64,000 nt of DNA from NCBI GenBank assembly GCA_900175165.2, contig FWWN02000704.1, forward strand, positions 393,864 through 457,863. The letters are read 5' to 3'. The stretch comes from Rhizomucor pusillus (taxonomy: Eukaryota; Mucoromycota; Mucoromycetes; Mucorales; Lichtheimiaceae). Both the position numbers and the translations under genes were made by a program. The notes under the pieces were generated by a model that was not told where the DNA came from, did no database searches, and saw only the letters and a program-made list of their open reading frames with translations. Shown here in pieces: positions 1 to 13,074 of this stretch (position 1 is the first letter of the stretch; each line of letters starts with the position of its first letter).

Positions 1-1020
1 CCAGGCCCGTCAAGGGCGACAACGGTGCGCAGAGCCTGTATAATAGGCCTCGAGTTCAAAAAGTGTGGTTAACAGAGACACAGGCGCCAACAGCTAGATG
101 TGGAGAAGCACGGGGCTTGGTGGAAGTGATCGCGTTGCTAAGACCTTTGTCGAAATGAATGTGAAGATTTATGCACACAGGGCAAGACCCCTGTTTCCGC
201 GCTTGCAATGGTAATCGTCGGCCTCTCAGGAATACGTGACCGTTCTTATTGGGTAGAAATCAGTTACCTACAACTGGCCACTGATTGCCAGTCTGAAATA
301 GTACCCATTAATAATAAAAATCCCAGGTTTTCCGGCGACAGACCCCACCCGGGTGCAACCCTCCCTTCGAGGAAGTATGAAGTCGCTGTAGGTATCAGAG
401 ACATATGATTTTTGGCTCTTTCATCGCTAACGTTCTGCTCTCTATCTAGTCTACCACTGCTCTATTCTCCTTTATTTGTTTCCTTGTAATTTAACTTTGA
501 ATGTTTCTTTATATTATAAAGATATAGCAGATGAAGTTATATAATATTGAGAACTCCTTATGCCTTGGCATTGATAACATAAGCTTAACCTGATCTCTGC
601 AGGATTAGAGTAGGTTTTGTTGCATTGGCCACAAATAGATTTGGGAAATGGTAAGTTCCCGGTGAGAACCATCTCTCCGATTGAATTATAACCTAATTGC
701 CCGGTTGTAGATAATCAACGTTTTTGGATGCAAATCAAAATGTTAACAGTCCATTTTTGCATCGTTCGCCAGAGATAAAATATTCTCCATGCTATTAGGA
801 TATAAGTTATAAGAGGAAATAAAGCAAATAAAGGAATGGAAGTTGAAACATGGAAGTAGAGGATATAAATGAGGAAGCTAGCAGTTGGGGTGGGGTAAAA
901 TAATGGGGCCATACGATGGAAACTTGTAGCTCAGTCAACTGGTTGAAACCAGTGGGGTATCCTTCGTCGTCGTATTCTGATTTGATCAGTATCGTGGAGA
1001 GATTGCTAGTGCTCGAGGCA
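1..1020. other. Left-edge intergenic DNA
   Basis: No gene is supported. The short open frames at 208-408 and 916-1134 have no recognisable domain and no good splice partners. The right end is the 3' flank of the Rho GTPase gene whose stop codon lies at 1021-1023 on the minus strand. Confidence 0.5.
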
Positions 1021-1916
1021 TCACAGTATGATGCATGTCTTGCGTTTCGAGCTATCAGTTTTACTCAGTTTCACTGCAATATTTCGGTATCAGTCGCAAG
1101 ATCTTTGTTTTCCCGGTATTTGAATGCTATGTAGTTACCAGAAAGAGAAACTCTTGCAGCTTGGTCGAAGCATTCGCGAACGCCTCGGTTATGCTTTGCA
1201 GAGCATTCCAAATATCGAACAGCATTGATACTTCGTGCCATCGCCAAGCCCTGACGGGAGAAAATAGCAGAAAGGATTAGAACTGATAATTTTTACAAGT
1301 TGAATGCATAATCTAGGGTGCTTGCGTGGGTTTTACCTCTTCATACATGATCGGCTCCATGTGCTTCTTTTTTATCACTTCCTCGTTATCTCTAAGGTCG
1401 CACTTAAGTGCTACCAAGAGTATTTTTGCTTCTGGGCAGTACTCGCTGACTTCCAGTAACCATCGATTGGGAATATTCTCCAAGGAATCTCGGCTGTCAA
1501 CAGAGTAACAGATCAGCACCGCGTGAGCATCCACGTAGGACATCCATCGAATTCTGTCAAATTCTTCCTGCCCTAAACGTTGCAGATCGTTTTTGTCAAT
1601 ATTGGAATGTAGGGAGAGCAAAGGAGGCTTTCTTTTCAATGTTTTCACCTGCAGTATCCCACAAGGATAGCTCCACTGGCTGCCCGTCGATAGTCACCTC
1701 CTGCACGTAGTTCTCGAATACCGTTGGTTCGTACACCTAGCAAACTATTGTTAGATCCGTGCTAGCTCATGGACGGCTCGAGATTCAAAGAAGCAGTACT
1801 TGAGGAAAGTAGCCTCTCGTAAACACGTTAAGCAGCGAGGTTTTGCCGCAGGCACCGTCTCCGCAGACGACGACTTTGCGTGATATGGGTTTGTTGGCTT
1901 TTCCGCAGAGGCCCAT
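1021..1916 (-). CDS. RHO3: Rho-family small GTPase, Rho3 type
   Basis: Five exons (1916-1800, 1736-1649, 1572-1337, 1250-1139, 1073-1021) give 201 residues. Visible motifs are the P-loop GDGACGKT (residues 19-26), effector loop YEPTVFENY, switch II WDTAGQEEFDR, the Rho-type guanine motif (ALKCDL where most GTPases have NKxD), SAK, a basic stretch and a C-terminal CAAX box CIIL for prenylation. The N-terminus MGLCG carries a Cys like the palmitoylated Cys of yeast Rho3, and YEEGLAMA is also Rho3-like. Rho3 proteins direct exocytosis and actin cables at growing tips, at the plasma membrane. The last exon was found from the CAAX box and keeps frame. Rho assignment is very sure; the Rho3 subclass is based on recalled family features. 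Confidence 0.88.
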
Positions 1917-2678
1917 GAAAATGAGAATGCAGAATCGCACCTAATGCTTTGAATGGAGAATAAGGAAACAAGGAAAGAGGAAAACAAGCTTTGAGCAAAC
2001 ACCCCTCTCCCCTTCGTCATGTCGCTAACTGGACCCCGTTCCCCGCAGGTTGCACTGCACTGCGTGTGCAACCGTCCCCGATCGGTTTTCGACAGAAACA
2101 TAGAAAGCCAGCGCAACAGCGCATTGATACACGTATGCCACACACGCATACATCCGCGTCTGCCGAGAATGGACCATGTCATTGCCTACTTTTGCTACAA
2201 TCACCAAGGAAGCGCTCGTGATATGCAGAAATGGCAACTGCGGCCAGGAGAAGAAAAAAAAAGATCGATGCCTTTTCATTAAACGATCTACACAAGGCGC
2301 CATGCATGCATAATAGTTTGTTTGCAGTAATGATCCTGTAAGCTCTACAGTGCCAAGACCATAAGTCTCATCGTTCGACTTATTTGGATTCAGCTATAAT
2401 GAACATTGTATTATTTGCCAATTGCCTGATTGATTGCCGTATCAGTAAGTTATCCGCCATATTACTAGACCATTTCAGACAATACAGATTGTTGAAGCGT
2501 GACTAGGGTAAAACATAATGTATCCTTTTTACACTTTCAACAGATGACTGAGGGAGGAAAGAAATAGTCGCGGAAGAAAAGCTAAGGGGTAACTTTGGAA
2601 ACAATGCAATGAAATAGGACTGAAGGGGGAGATGCAGGAGGATAGAGCATGAGAGGTGCAGCAAAGTAAGATACAAAG
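1917..2678. other. Intergenic: Rho3 promoter and spectraplakin 3' flank
   Basis: About 760 bp holding the 5' flank of the minus-strand Rho3 gene and the 3' flank of the minus-strand spectraplakin-like gene. Both-strand ORFs around 1991-2303 overlap each other and have no recognisable domain. I see no other gene. Confidence 0.5.
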
Positions 2679-5600
2679 TTATGACTTTCTTCTCTGTGGC
2701 ATGGGCATCTTTGCATTATCCTCTGCTTTCGTTAACTTGGCGCTTATCTGGTTTCCAGCCTCGTCAATCCGGATAAACCGGTCACCGTCCATGTATCCTC
2801 GCGGTACAGGGCTCTTTGAGGACCTTCTGCTCGATGATTTACTAGACGATCGAGTAGGTGCCGCGGTCAAAAGGCTGTTGGTATCGCTGCTGCTGTTTGA
2901 AGGCTGTCCGCCTCCACGCAGCGTCACTCGGCCTGATGGCGAAACACAGCGAGACACGCGTAGCAAAGTGGATTGGAACGGTGTGGAACCTGATGATTCG
3001 ATCGAGGAGCTAGAGCTGACAGTCGAGGTAGGATATTGCTCTTCAATGTTTCCCTCGTTCATCTTGTGATCACGTAGGAATCTATGGATAAAAATCTAAG
3101 AAACATTGGTCTGATTGAGGGCAACAAGGCACTTACTTTGACAACTCGACCCACCCGCCACCAACGCGCACCATCACCAATTTGCTAGGTAAGATGCGGC
3201 AATACACAAGTCTTGGGTTAACATCACCAATCCAGTACTTTCCAACCTCGCCAGGCACCATCTTGACTTTGACTCGATAGGGAGTTTCGTTCACAATACG
3301 GCCAAGTTCCACATCCAATTCATTTTTGGGATCAGGTACATATGATGTACGTGATACAGTGCGTGAGGGTGGGCGGGGTGTCTTGGACGGTGGAACTACT
3401 GGCGTATGACTGCGTCGCACACGGTTTCCACCTGCATGATTGCCCAGTTGACTCGAGGGTCGTCGAGGTATCGATGGAGGCAGCGGCTGCTGCTGATGGT
3501 GTGGAGGGCTAGATGTCTGCTGCTGTTGCTGTTTTTCTTTTTGCCTTCTAGGTGTTCTCTTCGTGGATTTGGCAGCTGCCAGTTTTGTGAAGAAATCATG
3601 ATCCAATTGGCTGATACATGTCTGCAGCTCGCGCTCGCGGGCAGCTGCTGACGCCTTGACCTTGTTACAGAATGCCAAGACTTGTTTAAGTCTTGTTGTT
3701 ACTCTGTCGTCGTTCTCATGGTTTGCGGCTTCAGCTTTCAACTTGGCCACCGTTGCCGTCATGACTGGTTCATGCTGCTTGTATGCTTCCACGAGAGCTT
3801 TTAACAGCTCTTGCAAATCTGGCTTATTGAACTTATTGTTTACGATAGCTGCATGATGCGGTGCTGCATCTTCCACCGCTGTTGCCAATTTTGTTGCAAT
3901 TTCTTCCAAGTCAGCTGCTATTTGCAAGAATTCACTGATGCTAGTTTGGCTGCTGAGCTCTTCAAGGCGTGCATCGATCAGTTTCTTGAGCTCCTCATAG
4001 TCAGATTTTAGTTTCTTGTAACGCTGATGTATTTCGTCGTTCGTGGACAGCTGTGCCAGCAGTGTTTCCAACTCATCCAGACGGATATCGTCTGCTTCTT
4101 GCTTGATGTCGTAAATGTCTTGCTGTATGGTGCTTTTACCGGAAGATATTCGGATCACGCTGAGACGATCTTTGAGAGTATCAATATGTTTCTGAACCTC
4201 GCGGACTCTATTGACAGCTTTCGAGTACTTGCTAGCCTTGTAAATACGGCTTTCCGTTTCTAACATCTTCCGTCGAGCAGATGCCATCTTTTCCTCAAAA
4301 TATTTGCTGTCGTTGGAAACTTTGACTGTGATGATATCCAAGCGCTGGTCGTTAACTGACGACTTTGCCAAGGAGTCAAAGAGTGCAGACTGCCGCTTCT
4401 TGATAGAGTCATATGCTTCTTCTACTGATTGAAATTGTGCTTTGGTGTCCTCTAGAGAAGCAATATCAGTATCATTTAAAGACTGTATCGTTGATGTGAC
4501 TGAATCCAGTTGCGCAAAGATCTGTTGCAACTGACGAGTGTACTGGTTTGCCAGTTTCATCTGTTGATAACTTTGATCCTCGCTTTGAAGGGCTTTGTGC
4601 AGACTGTTTATAGAATCTGTCACAGGCTGCAATACTTTGTCCAGTTCATATGTCGTGCAGCAAAACTCCAGCTCAAGTCGTCGGTGAGAAGGCAGAAGCG
4701 TGCTGTTGAAATCGTCCTGGCATGATTCTAAGGCGCGTCTAGCATTCGCTGATATTTCTGACGAGCTGTGCATCATCTTGTCGATATCAGTCACCTTTAC
4801 CGATGAATTCTTCACACCATGCACGGATTCCAGCTGAGGCGTAATGGCTTGCAATATCTTTGAGGCATCGTTTTGCAGAATCTCCAGAAGCTTGGCTTTC
4901 TCGATAGCAAGCTTGAGGTCACCGGCAATAACGTTCAAGTCATTAATGGCCGCCGAAACAATATCAATTTGACTCGTTACAGTCGCATTATTCTGTTCAG
5001 TTGTGCTGACTTTACTGGCGACGCTCGATACGTCAGCGAACGATTCTTGCAAATGCTGCATCTTTTGCTCCACATCCGATAAGTACTCCGTAGATGGTTT
5101 GTCGCATGCTTGAACCGACTCTTTCAGTTCGCGCAGCTGCTGATACAACCCGAGTAGATTTTCGTAGCATTTTGCTTGCTTGGCAAGTTGCGTCGTTGAA
5201 TTTTGCAGTTCAGCCATGGATTCTTGCAAAGCATTCCACTCTGCTTGTAAATTGTTCTGTTTGGTTTGCAGTTGACCGGAAAGCGTTGTCTGCTTCCCGA
5301 TAAATGAGTAATATCCACATAGGTCATCGTAAGCTTCCTTGCAATCCTCAAGTTGCGACCTGAGCTCCTTAGGTATTTCAATGTTATCCGCTCCATTTTC
5401 CAGCCTATGCGATAACATGTCTTGCAAAGAGCGCTTGACGACTTCGGATATTTCGAGAATTTTCGACTCTAGGGCTGCAGCGTTCTCGTTGTAGGTATTG
5501 TAAAGTCTCAAGGTATTGACAGAGTCATACAGTTTGGTTACGATCGTTCTGATTTCCGAGGCGAGGTCACCGGCCTCGTCGACTATCTGCTTGACTTGTT

Positions 5601-8600
5601 CGTTATCGGGTATTCCTGCAGACGCATTCTGCAATTCGACGTAGTCGTGCGCTTCTAGACTATTGATCTGCTCTTGCCAGCGACTGAGTTCATCATCTTC
5701 CAGCGTTGCTGCATCTGCTGCCACGACTGTATCGCGGAGACGACGCAGGTTCTCCGACAAGTGTCTTCCGTTGTGAAGAGTCTCAGCGACCTTCAAGCTA
5801 TAGGACAACGACGTCTTGGTAGTTGTGATATCCAGAAGGAGAAGATTCCATTCTTGCTCCAAGTTCTTGAATTGCTGTGATTCCTGCTGCTCAGCATGCT
5901 CTTCATCATCTTCAGCCAGTATAGCTAAGTATTTGTCAAAGGATGCCAGCAACGTAGCAAAAACACTGTCTTTTGCCTTCATAGTGGACTCGATGGTAGT
6001 CACAATGCGCAGTCCTTCTCGCAGCTGCTCAAGCTGGTTTTGATCTTCCTTGACCTTGCTGAGCATTTGTTGTCGAGATGATATCCATTCTCTGCAGGTT
6101 TTATAATCCATCTGATATGATTGATGTGCCAGAATTTTGCGAGAATGCTTCTGCTTCGTCTCCAATAATTCTTGCAAAGACCGATGGAGTTCTTCGAGGC
6201 GTTTACTCTGCGTCTGTATCGTTTCTCGAATAGCAGAATTTGTTGTTTCATCATCCATGACATTTGATCGACAAGGAAACGGTATAATAGAAGCAAGATT
6301 TTCGCGGATGTCGTTGATACCAGATTTGAATCGGTCTAGTCGCTCTTGCTGCTCTTTGTAACTTTCAATAGTATCAGTACTGCCTTCTGAAGCGAATTCT
6401 TCTCGGATCAGCTCTGCGGACTGCTCCAACTGGGCAACGCGGAAAGAAAAGGCTGCCATGAGACATCGCTGGCTAACTACTTGATTAGCAAACAGCAAGT
6501 GGTTTTGTCGTCTTGATTTTTCTTTTTGTATCTCTTGTAGCTTGCTTCTAAATCCACCGGAGAGTATCCATGCATTGTCCGCGCTGCATTCTCGAAGCAA
6601 CGTCCCAATCTCGTTCTCCAATGGCTCAATATCGGCACTACAGGAGTTACTAAACTGATCATTGTATCGAGCCCATTGGTTGCGCAGTAAGTGCTCATCA
6701 TCATCTGTAATCTTGATTCCAGGATACCATCGCGCTTCCTTCTGGACAAACTCGTCTAGTTGCTTTTCTTGCTCTGCCAAAACAGAGAGTACACCTTGCA
6801 CTCGACCTTCGAGTAACGCACGTCGCTTCATCAAATCCAGCTCGAGATTCGTTATGTGCTTATCAGTATTTTCCTCGAATCTCGCAAAGCTGCGACTCAG
6901 ACTATCCATGCAAGCTTCAATGTGATCCGGCGTCGCAATAGGACGTGCAAGTCTTGCAAAGTAAGCAGTAAAGTTTTTAAAATCAGCTTCGATTTGAGGT
7001 AGTATCGACTTCTTGAATCGCTTCTTTTCGCTTTCAAGTTCCTTCCACTGAGTGTTTAGTTGGTCAACATGCTCTAGACTGAGGTCTTCCAGAGCAGCAA
7101 ATGTAGTCTTGTTTGTGTTAAATTCTTTCAGTTTTTCATTCATCTTATCCAACATGGCAGCTGCTTCGTCAATATCCTTTTCCCATGCTAGTCGTTTGGA
7201 GGCTGCTTCCAGACTGACTTGGTGATCTGCAAGCTCTTGTTTTATCCGCTCTAATCCTTCCATTATCTTGGCAACGCTGTGGGCAACCGCTGACACATCC
7301 AATGAAACATTCTTGTCTTGCAGAGTTGTAGCAACATTGTCATGCAGGTCTTTGATCTGTGTCTCTTCAAAGTGCTTCACAGTGGATATTAGTTCTTGAT
7401 GTCGCTCATTCAATGCGAGTAGATCAGACTCGCTCATTTGTTTGAATACACTGCTATCTGTTGCGATGTTGATTCGTTGCTTCCGCAGTAACTGACGCTG
7501 GCTTTCGATCCATCCATGCAGCTCTGAAGCTTCAGTGTTATACCGTTTCACTGCAAGGTACATTTCCCTAGTTTTCTGGAAAGTATCAAAAAGACGATCA
7601 ACTTGCTTGCGCAATTCTTGGAGTTCCGAGTATTTGCGTTGCAGAAGTGATTCAGTTTCCTCGTTGCATCCAGATACGTTTGCTTTCGACTGTACTTGCT
7701 TAAGGAGTTCGAGAGCGTCAAGTTTAGGATACAGCATCGAGCGGCCGCATTCAGCCCATATCCTGTCGACCTCGAGTTGGAATTCTTTCACGCGTGCTTC
7801 TAAAAGGCTCGCATCGGTGCTTTCATCGTTAATCCGTCTTGTGAACTTGTTGCAAGTGTCCTTCAGTTTCCCACCATTGCGGAAAGCATCCTGAACTCGC
7901 AACAAAAATTCGATAATCGCCGATCGTTGGATAAGAAGCTCTGAGGTATAGGTCGAAAGTCGTTTCAGTTCATCCAGTGAAGTCTGCAGCGATGTTTGCT
8001 TGTCCACGATAAACTTTGGAATCTGCAAAGGTGCTGCGTAACCGTCACAAACAAGCTCATAGTTCTCTAGCAATGCATTCAGAGACTTGTTTTGTATCTC
8101 GGCCACGCGATCTTGCAGGGACTGCAGTGTTTGTGCGTTTTCATTGTCTTGGGCGTAAGATGGGTTCTCGGGATCGTCTCGAGATAGGTCATATCGTGCT
8201 TTTTTGCTCGCAAAATCCCATAGTTTTCGAGCAAGTGCGAGGATTCCATGGTTTGTCTTTGTCCATTGGCTCTGCCATGCCAATTGCTTCTTGAGAAGAT
8301 CAATGTCACGTCCACTTTGCTGCAAAACGTCACGCAGTTGCTGGTGCGATGCAATCAAGGTTTCTGCGTGAGTTACAATGGATGCTCTGTCGATTGCACT
8401 CGTGTTTGCAGCATCAATGTCGGTTTCTAGCTGTTGAACACTTTGCAAGATAGACATCAAGTCCTCTTCTTCGATCTGTGAAAGTCTGAGTAGCGTATTG
8501 TCTCGTTCCTTCTCCATTCGAGCGAATTCTTCATCGTCGATAACAAAAAGGTCTTGCTGAGAGCTCAGGTCAAATAATGAGCGCTGGAAACTTCTTGACC

Positions 8601-11600
8601 GCTCTTCCATCCATGCCTTTATTCGGGCCATCTCCGTGCAAGCTTCTTTAGCACGTCGTTGCAGCGATAAGATGCTGTATCGGGTATCAAGAAGCTGATC
8701 CAGACCGTCTGCAATCAAAGCGAGTGACATTCCGTATGTATTTATTTCGCTTCTTATGGATTCATTTGCAATTTCGTTGTCATGGGCATCGTTGACACCT
8801 ATCGCCGTTTTCATTTCGGGAGTTGCAGGGTATGGGACGTGCGCTGCATAGTTCGACACGAAATATGCTGATTTGTCTTTAAACTCTTGGACCTGTTCAA
8901 ATAACACCTCTTCATCCAACGTTGAAGGATTGTCGTTATCCACAGATGTCTCCATCAATAGCTGCCGTAGTGATTCGCCGTGGTTGCGTAGCTGACGGAA
9001 CTGCTTTGTAACTTCAAGTATGAAAAGATGCTGCTCAACAACTTTGCGACAAAATGCAGATCGCTTCATTAAATCTGCGAATGCTCCCTCAAAACCCTCT
9101 TGTCTCTTTTCAAGATGCTCAGGCAACCGCTGTTCAGCTGTAGCTTCATTGTTGAGATCTTCAAGCTCTTGATATGCGTCCAAAACCTGCGAATAAGCTC
9201 CTTGATCGAACTCGGTAATTTTATGCTCCAGCGTAACCAGCGTATTGACAACTTGCTCCGTGTTCTCTTGCGATTTCACCGACCATCTGGCTGCATTAAG
9301 GAGGAATTTTGAGATTTCCTTGTCTGTAGCGGCTATCCATTCCACGGCATCTGCAAACTGATTTTCCCATTGCTTTCGAGATAGCAGCATGCTAAGTAGC
9401 ATGTGGCGGTCAGCGACGAGCTGTTTTAAACGGTTCAACATGTTAAGCGTCGTCAAGGTTATCTCGATCGTGGAAGTGTCAGCAGGACTAAGGTCTTTGT
9501 CTCGTTCAGTTACTGTCAGGGTCTTGACATGTGTGCGAAGTCGCGCCATATCATCTTTATCAAATTGCTCCACTTCTTGTCTCAGGGTCTCGTGCTCGCG
9601 ATGTAGCGTCTGGATATTTTCATTATTGACATCCATGCTGGAATCCAGTGGATCAAGGTGCTCGTTGGCTTCATTTCGTGCGGTAATAATATCAATCCTC
9701 TCTGCTATCCACTCCCGTATTCTTTTTGCTTCTGTGAACCAAACACGCACTTGGTCGACCCAATCACGTACTGCTTCGTAGGTGCTGCTTAATTTTTGCA
9801 AGTAGTCCGCAAACAAAGTGTCACTGATGTTTGTATCAACAAGGTCGTGATATTCTGTTTGAAGCGCCTCGATGGTAGATTGTATCATCTCCACTCTGCT
9901 CTCCAGGTTCAAAATAGCATCGTCTGTAACCGGTTTTCGGGTATCATACATTGTCTTGCGAACAATCTCCATCTCCTGCTCAACGGCACGTCCAACAATA
10001 GCGAAGGAGTTGCCACGAACAAACCAGGCACAGTGTTCTCTCGATTGTTCCAACTCGATTACAAAATGGTCATGTTGCTCAACAATGGGTTCGAGTACGA
10101 CCGATGTATAGCTAGGAGATCGTTGGCTGAATTCATCGACAAGCTGTTTAAATGCTGGCCATGTCTCTTTTTCGAATATGTTCATTTCGTGAGAGATTTG
10201 TGAGATTCCTTGTTCGTACTTTTTCGAATCTTCCTCAGAGGCATCCAATGGATGTAGCATAGACTGATTAGAGTTCTCGTCCTTGTTTTCGGGTTTCGCC
10301 TCTTCTAATGATTTTTGCATTTTGCATAGTCGATTCTGCACTTCTTTTGTCCGTTCCAATAGGCGCTGGATTTCTTGGCTTCTGCCATCAGAAATTTCTC
10401 TTCGCAATTCTTCCAGTCCTTTCCTTTTTTCAGCGCAGACACTCAAGATACGCTGCCATTTCTCTTTTAGATTTTTGACGCCGATGGAATGCTGGGAATC
10501 GCTGTCGTTCGCTTTACTCGCCAGACTGTCCAAAGAATGAATCCCGTTGTTTGCATTGCGCTCAAAGAATAACAAATCCTGGAGATACTGGTCGATTATA
10601 TCAGTGGTAGTGGCATCAAGCAATGTAACCGAAGCAATCGAAGAGGTGTTTGATATCAACAACTGCTCCAGTCCTTCCAGATCTGTAGGCGTCTCCGCTT
10701 TTACCAGACTGCATTAGTCAATTATTCACAAGTAAACAAAAATGGGAATATTAACTTAATAACTCACTCTTTGTCTCTTCTTCACTCTCTTCGTTGATGG
10801 TGGTAATCGCTTGGTCGTCATAGTCGAATGATGTTCTGCCAATTCCCAGGCCGTTTATTAAGCTGTCAATAAACTGCCGTCTCACTTGATCTTTCTGCAC
10901 TTTGATGTCGCCTTTCTCTTCACTTTGAGCTGAAGACATGACTTTGTAATATTCGCTGACATACATCATGACGCTCGGTTCATGTGGATAATCGACGTCT
11001 GCCAAATCGCTAGGTTCCAAGTATTTGGGAATTCCCATTTTCTGTTCCGCAACGTCGAATGCGAGATTGAGCAACTGCCGCCATGCATCTTTGTTCCACT
11101 GTTCCCTTCGAAGCCAACTTTCAAATAATTCGGGTATTAGATGAGGATCGTGTCTATGTATCAGCAGTGAAAAGGCAACGCCACTTCGCCAGGACCGAGA
11201 AAAATCCGGGATTGTTGATATAATCTGTGCCGATATATAGTCTTCCAGCTGTTGCTGTACCCATCGAAGCAATGCCGTTTTGGCCTCTGCAGCCCTCGAT
11301 GCTGATCTGTCTGCGCCGTTCATTGATCTACCGCGTTTCCGTCTAGCAGTGATTTGGAAAGGTGTGCTGGTATTGTTCGTCGCTGACAGCATGGGTGGCG
11401 TTGGTATCGCAGTTGTTGACAACGAACATGTCACATTAAATCCATGCTGCGGCACGCTCAAAGAATCATTCTTAAGCGCACGCTATGAACAAATGGGTGA
11501 TGAATTTAATTAGTCGCCATTCCTACGGAATGTTGCCAAAAAGGAAGATGTGTACCTGAGATGTTTGCAGCGAATTGTCTTCCAAAATCACCTGTATTTG

Positions 11601-12083
11601 ATACCTAAGCATGATCGAAAATAGGAGCGATATTGTCCTCTTCATGTCTCCATCAACGATTGCTTCATTGCCGATGTCACGCAGGACTTCTTCCCCAAGC
11701 TGCTGTTCCAGGAAAACGAGTGCTTTGATAACGTTGGTTAATTGGTGGATTCGCATTTTACCCTTCTCCGGTTTCGGAACGTCCTCCTTGCACAAGACAG
11801 AGAGCAGCTTTAGTAGCCGCGTTCCATCCCTGAGGTCCGTCTCCATATTCTCGATGCTATCTCCCACTTTGCTAAGCTGGACATTGGCCCATTTTGTCAG
11901 GGTACGCTTTTGAATCTCTTGATAACCCGGTCCCAGATTACGTGCACTCCATTCCTCCTGCTCGGTTGCCGCGCTGCTGCTACCGCTACGGCTCATCGAC
12001 TGACTGGATCCCGGACGAACAAGCGAGAGCGATCGATTCGAACCCGATCTAGGTATTGAACCAGCCGACGACACAGCGTTCAT
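2679..12083 (-). CDS. Spectraplakin-like giant protein: CH-CH, spectrin-like rod, GAR domain
   Basis: Four exons (12083-11556, 11470-10768, 10697-3137, 3081-2679) encode 3064 residues. Residues about 45-165 form a type-1 calponin-homology domain (YQEIQKRTLTKWAN) and about 210-330 a second CH domain, the usual actin-binding tandem. Residues about 430-2770 are helical with repeated spectrin-type helix-A signatures such as EWIAERIDI, AWMEERSRSF, GWIESQRQLL and EWISSRQQML. A Gln/Pro/Ser linker precedes a GAR (GAS2-related, microtubule-binding) domain at about 2865-2940, with ELGRIVN, GKYWIG and VRVGGGW. The GAR is split by an intron (3082-3136) and continues as KFLRDHK; a Ser-rich tail follows. 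No EF-hand pair is visible before the GAR, unlike animal spectraplakins. Inferred role: actin-microtubule crosslinker. The junction at 10697/10768 uses the acceptor that keeps frame; it is the least certain. Confidence 0.85.
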
Positions 12084-13074
12084 ATCCGCAAAGGTATGCT
12101 AATCAGGGCCGACAAGGTGAAGATGGTTTGAAGTGTTAGACTTGCAATATGATTTCCTGAAGTGGAAACCACAAGGGCACTCGGCGTCAGCAGGGATATC
12201 CCTTTTGGAGTATGAAAAAAGAAGAGCTTGCTATGTCAAAGGAGCAACGAAGTGTTGCTTTGGCAAAACGCGTTAAAAAGACCTCTTATGGAAGGCAAGG
12301 TCGTACGGGGGGAGCCTTTGTCCCCAATTTGGTAAACACACCTGATCTTGGCTCGTTTCTCTTTCATGGATTCTTCTAAATCTGTAGGGCCGTGTGAGCT
12401 ATAAAAACTAACCGTAGTATGTATTTGAAGACATGGAAACTTATGGTCCTATAACCTGTCATGAGCTCTGTATATATATGAACTGGATTCAAGATAGAAC
12501 TTTATCTAAATCAGTGCATGAATGCTAGAATGTTCACATGCTTCTGGAAATATGCAATGTTTGATCTCATCCTTCAATGAGAGGTTGGGGAAAATTAAAG
12601 AAGAGGTGCAGATTATCATGCATACTCAACCAGGGTAGCTTTTTGCATGAAATTAGGATATTCTCGATATTCTTGATGGTTAATTATCTAGATCCATCAA
12701 AACAATAAAGAAACTTCCGTTTCACTCTGCTATATTACCGTTATGAGGTACAGTGGATTGCGCGTCCATGGCGATATGAATGCTGTACGTAACAAAGGGT
12801 ATCTATAGTTTCCAATATCTTCAGATCGCTCCATTTATACTAGATTTCCTAAAACCTCATCGAGTTACAGTGAAACTTTTCCAAAGCATTTTATTCCTTT
12901 ATATGACTTATTAATGATACCATCAAATATGAACGCCGTGGTAAACGAGCTGGATGCGACAATGACGCGCACCAAAAAAGACAGCTTGAATCAGAGGGGA
13001 CCCAACCTTCAATTTCCAGACGCTCTGTCCTTTTCCCGCCTTCCACTTGTTCCGTACATGAGTTCGAATTCTCC
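12084..13074. other. Intergenic, divergent promoters
   Basis: About 990 bp between the spectraplakin-like start (minus) and the kinetochore-like gene (plus). It should hold both promoters; a TATAAAA-like run is near 12402 and a TATATATA run near 12471. A minus-strand ORF at 12891-13166 has no recognisable domain and was not called. Confidence 0.4.

Noticed and set aside
208..408. Short plus-strand open frame of 66 residues
   Set aside because: No domain, no splice context, and it starts and ends within AT-rich intergenic DNA.
916..985. tRNA-like phrase (TGTAGCTCAGT) near the left edge
   Set aside because: Only an A-box-like string is present; no acceptor stem, anticodon stem or B box follows.
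3400..10540. Many plus-strand ORFs opposite the spectrin-like rod
   Set aside because: They are shadows of the long minus-strand exon; amino-acid composition is odd and no domain is seen.
2679..12083. Contaminating animal DNA as the source of the spectraplakin-like gene
   Set aside because: Intron size and style match the neighbours, both flanks are fungal genes, and a second GAR protein exists nearby.
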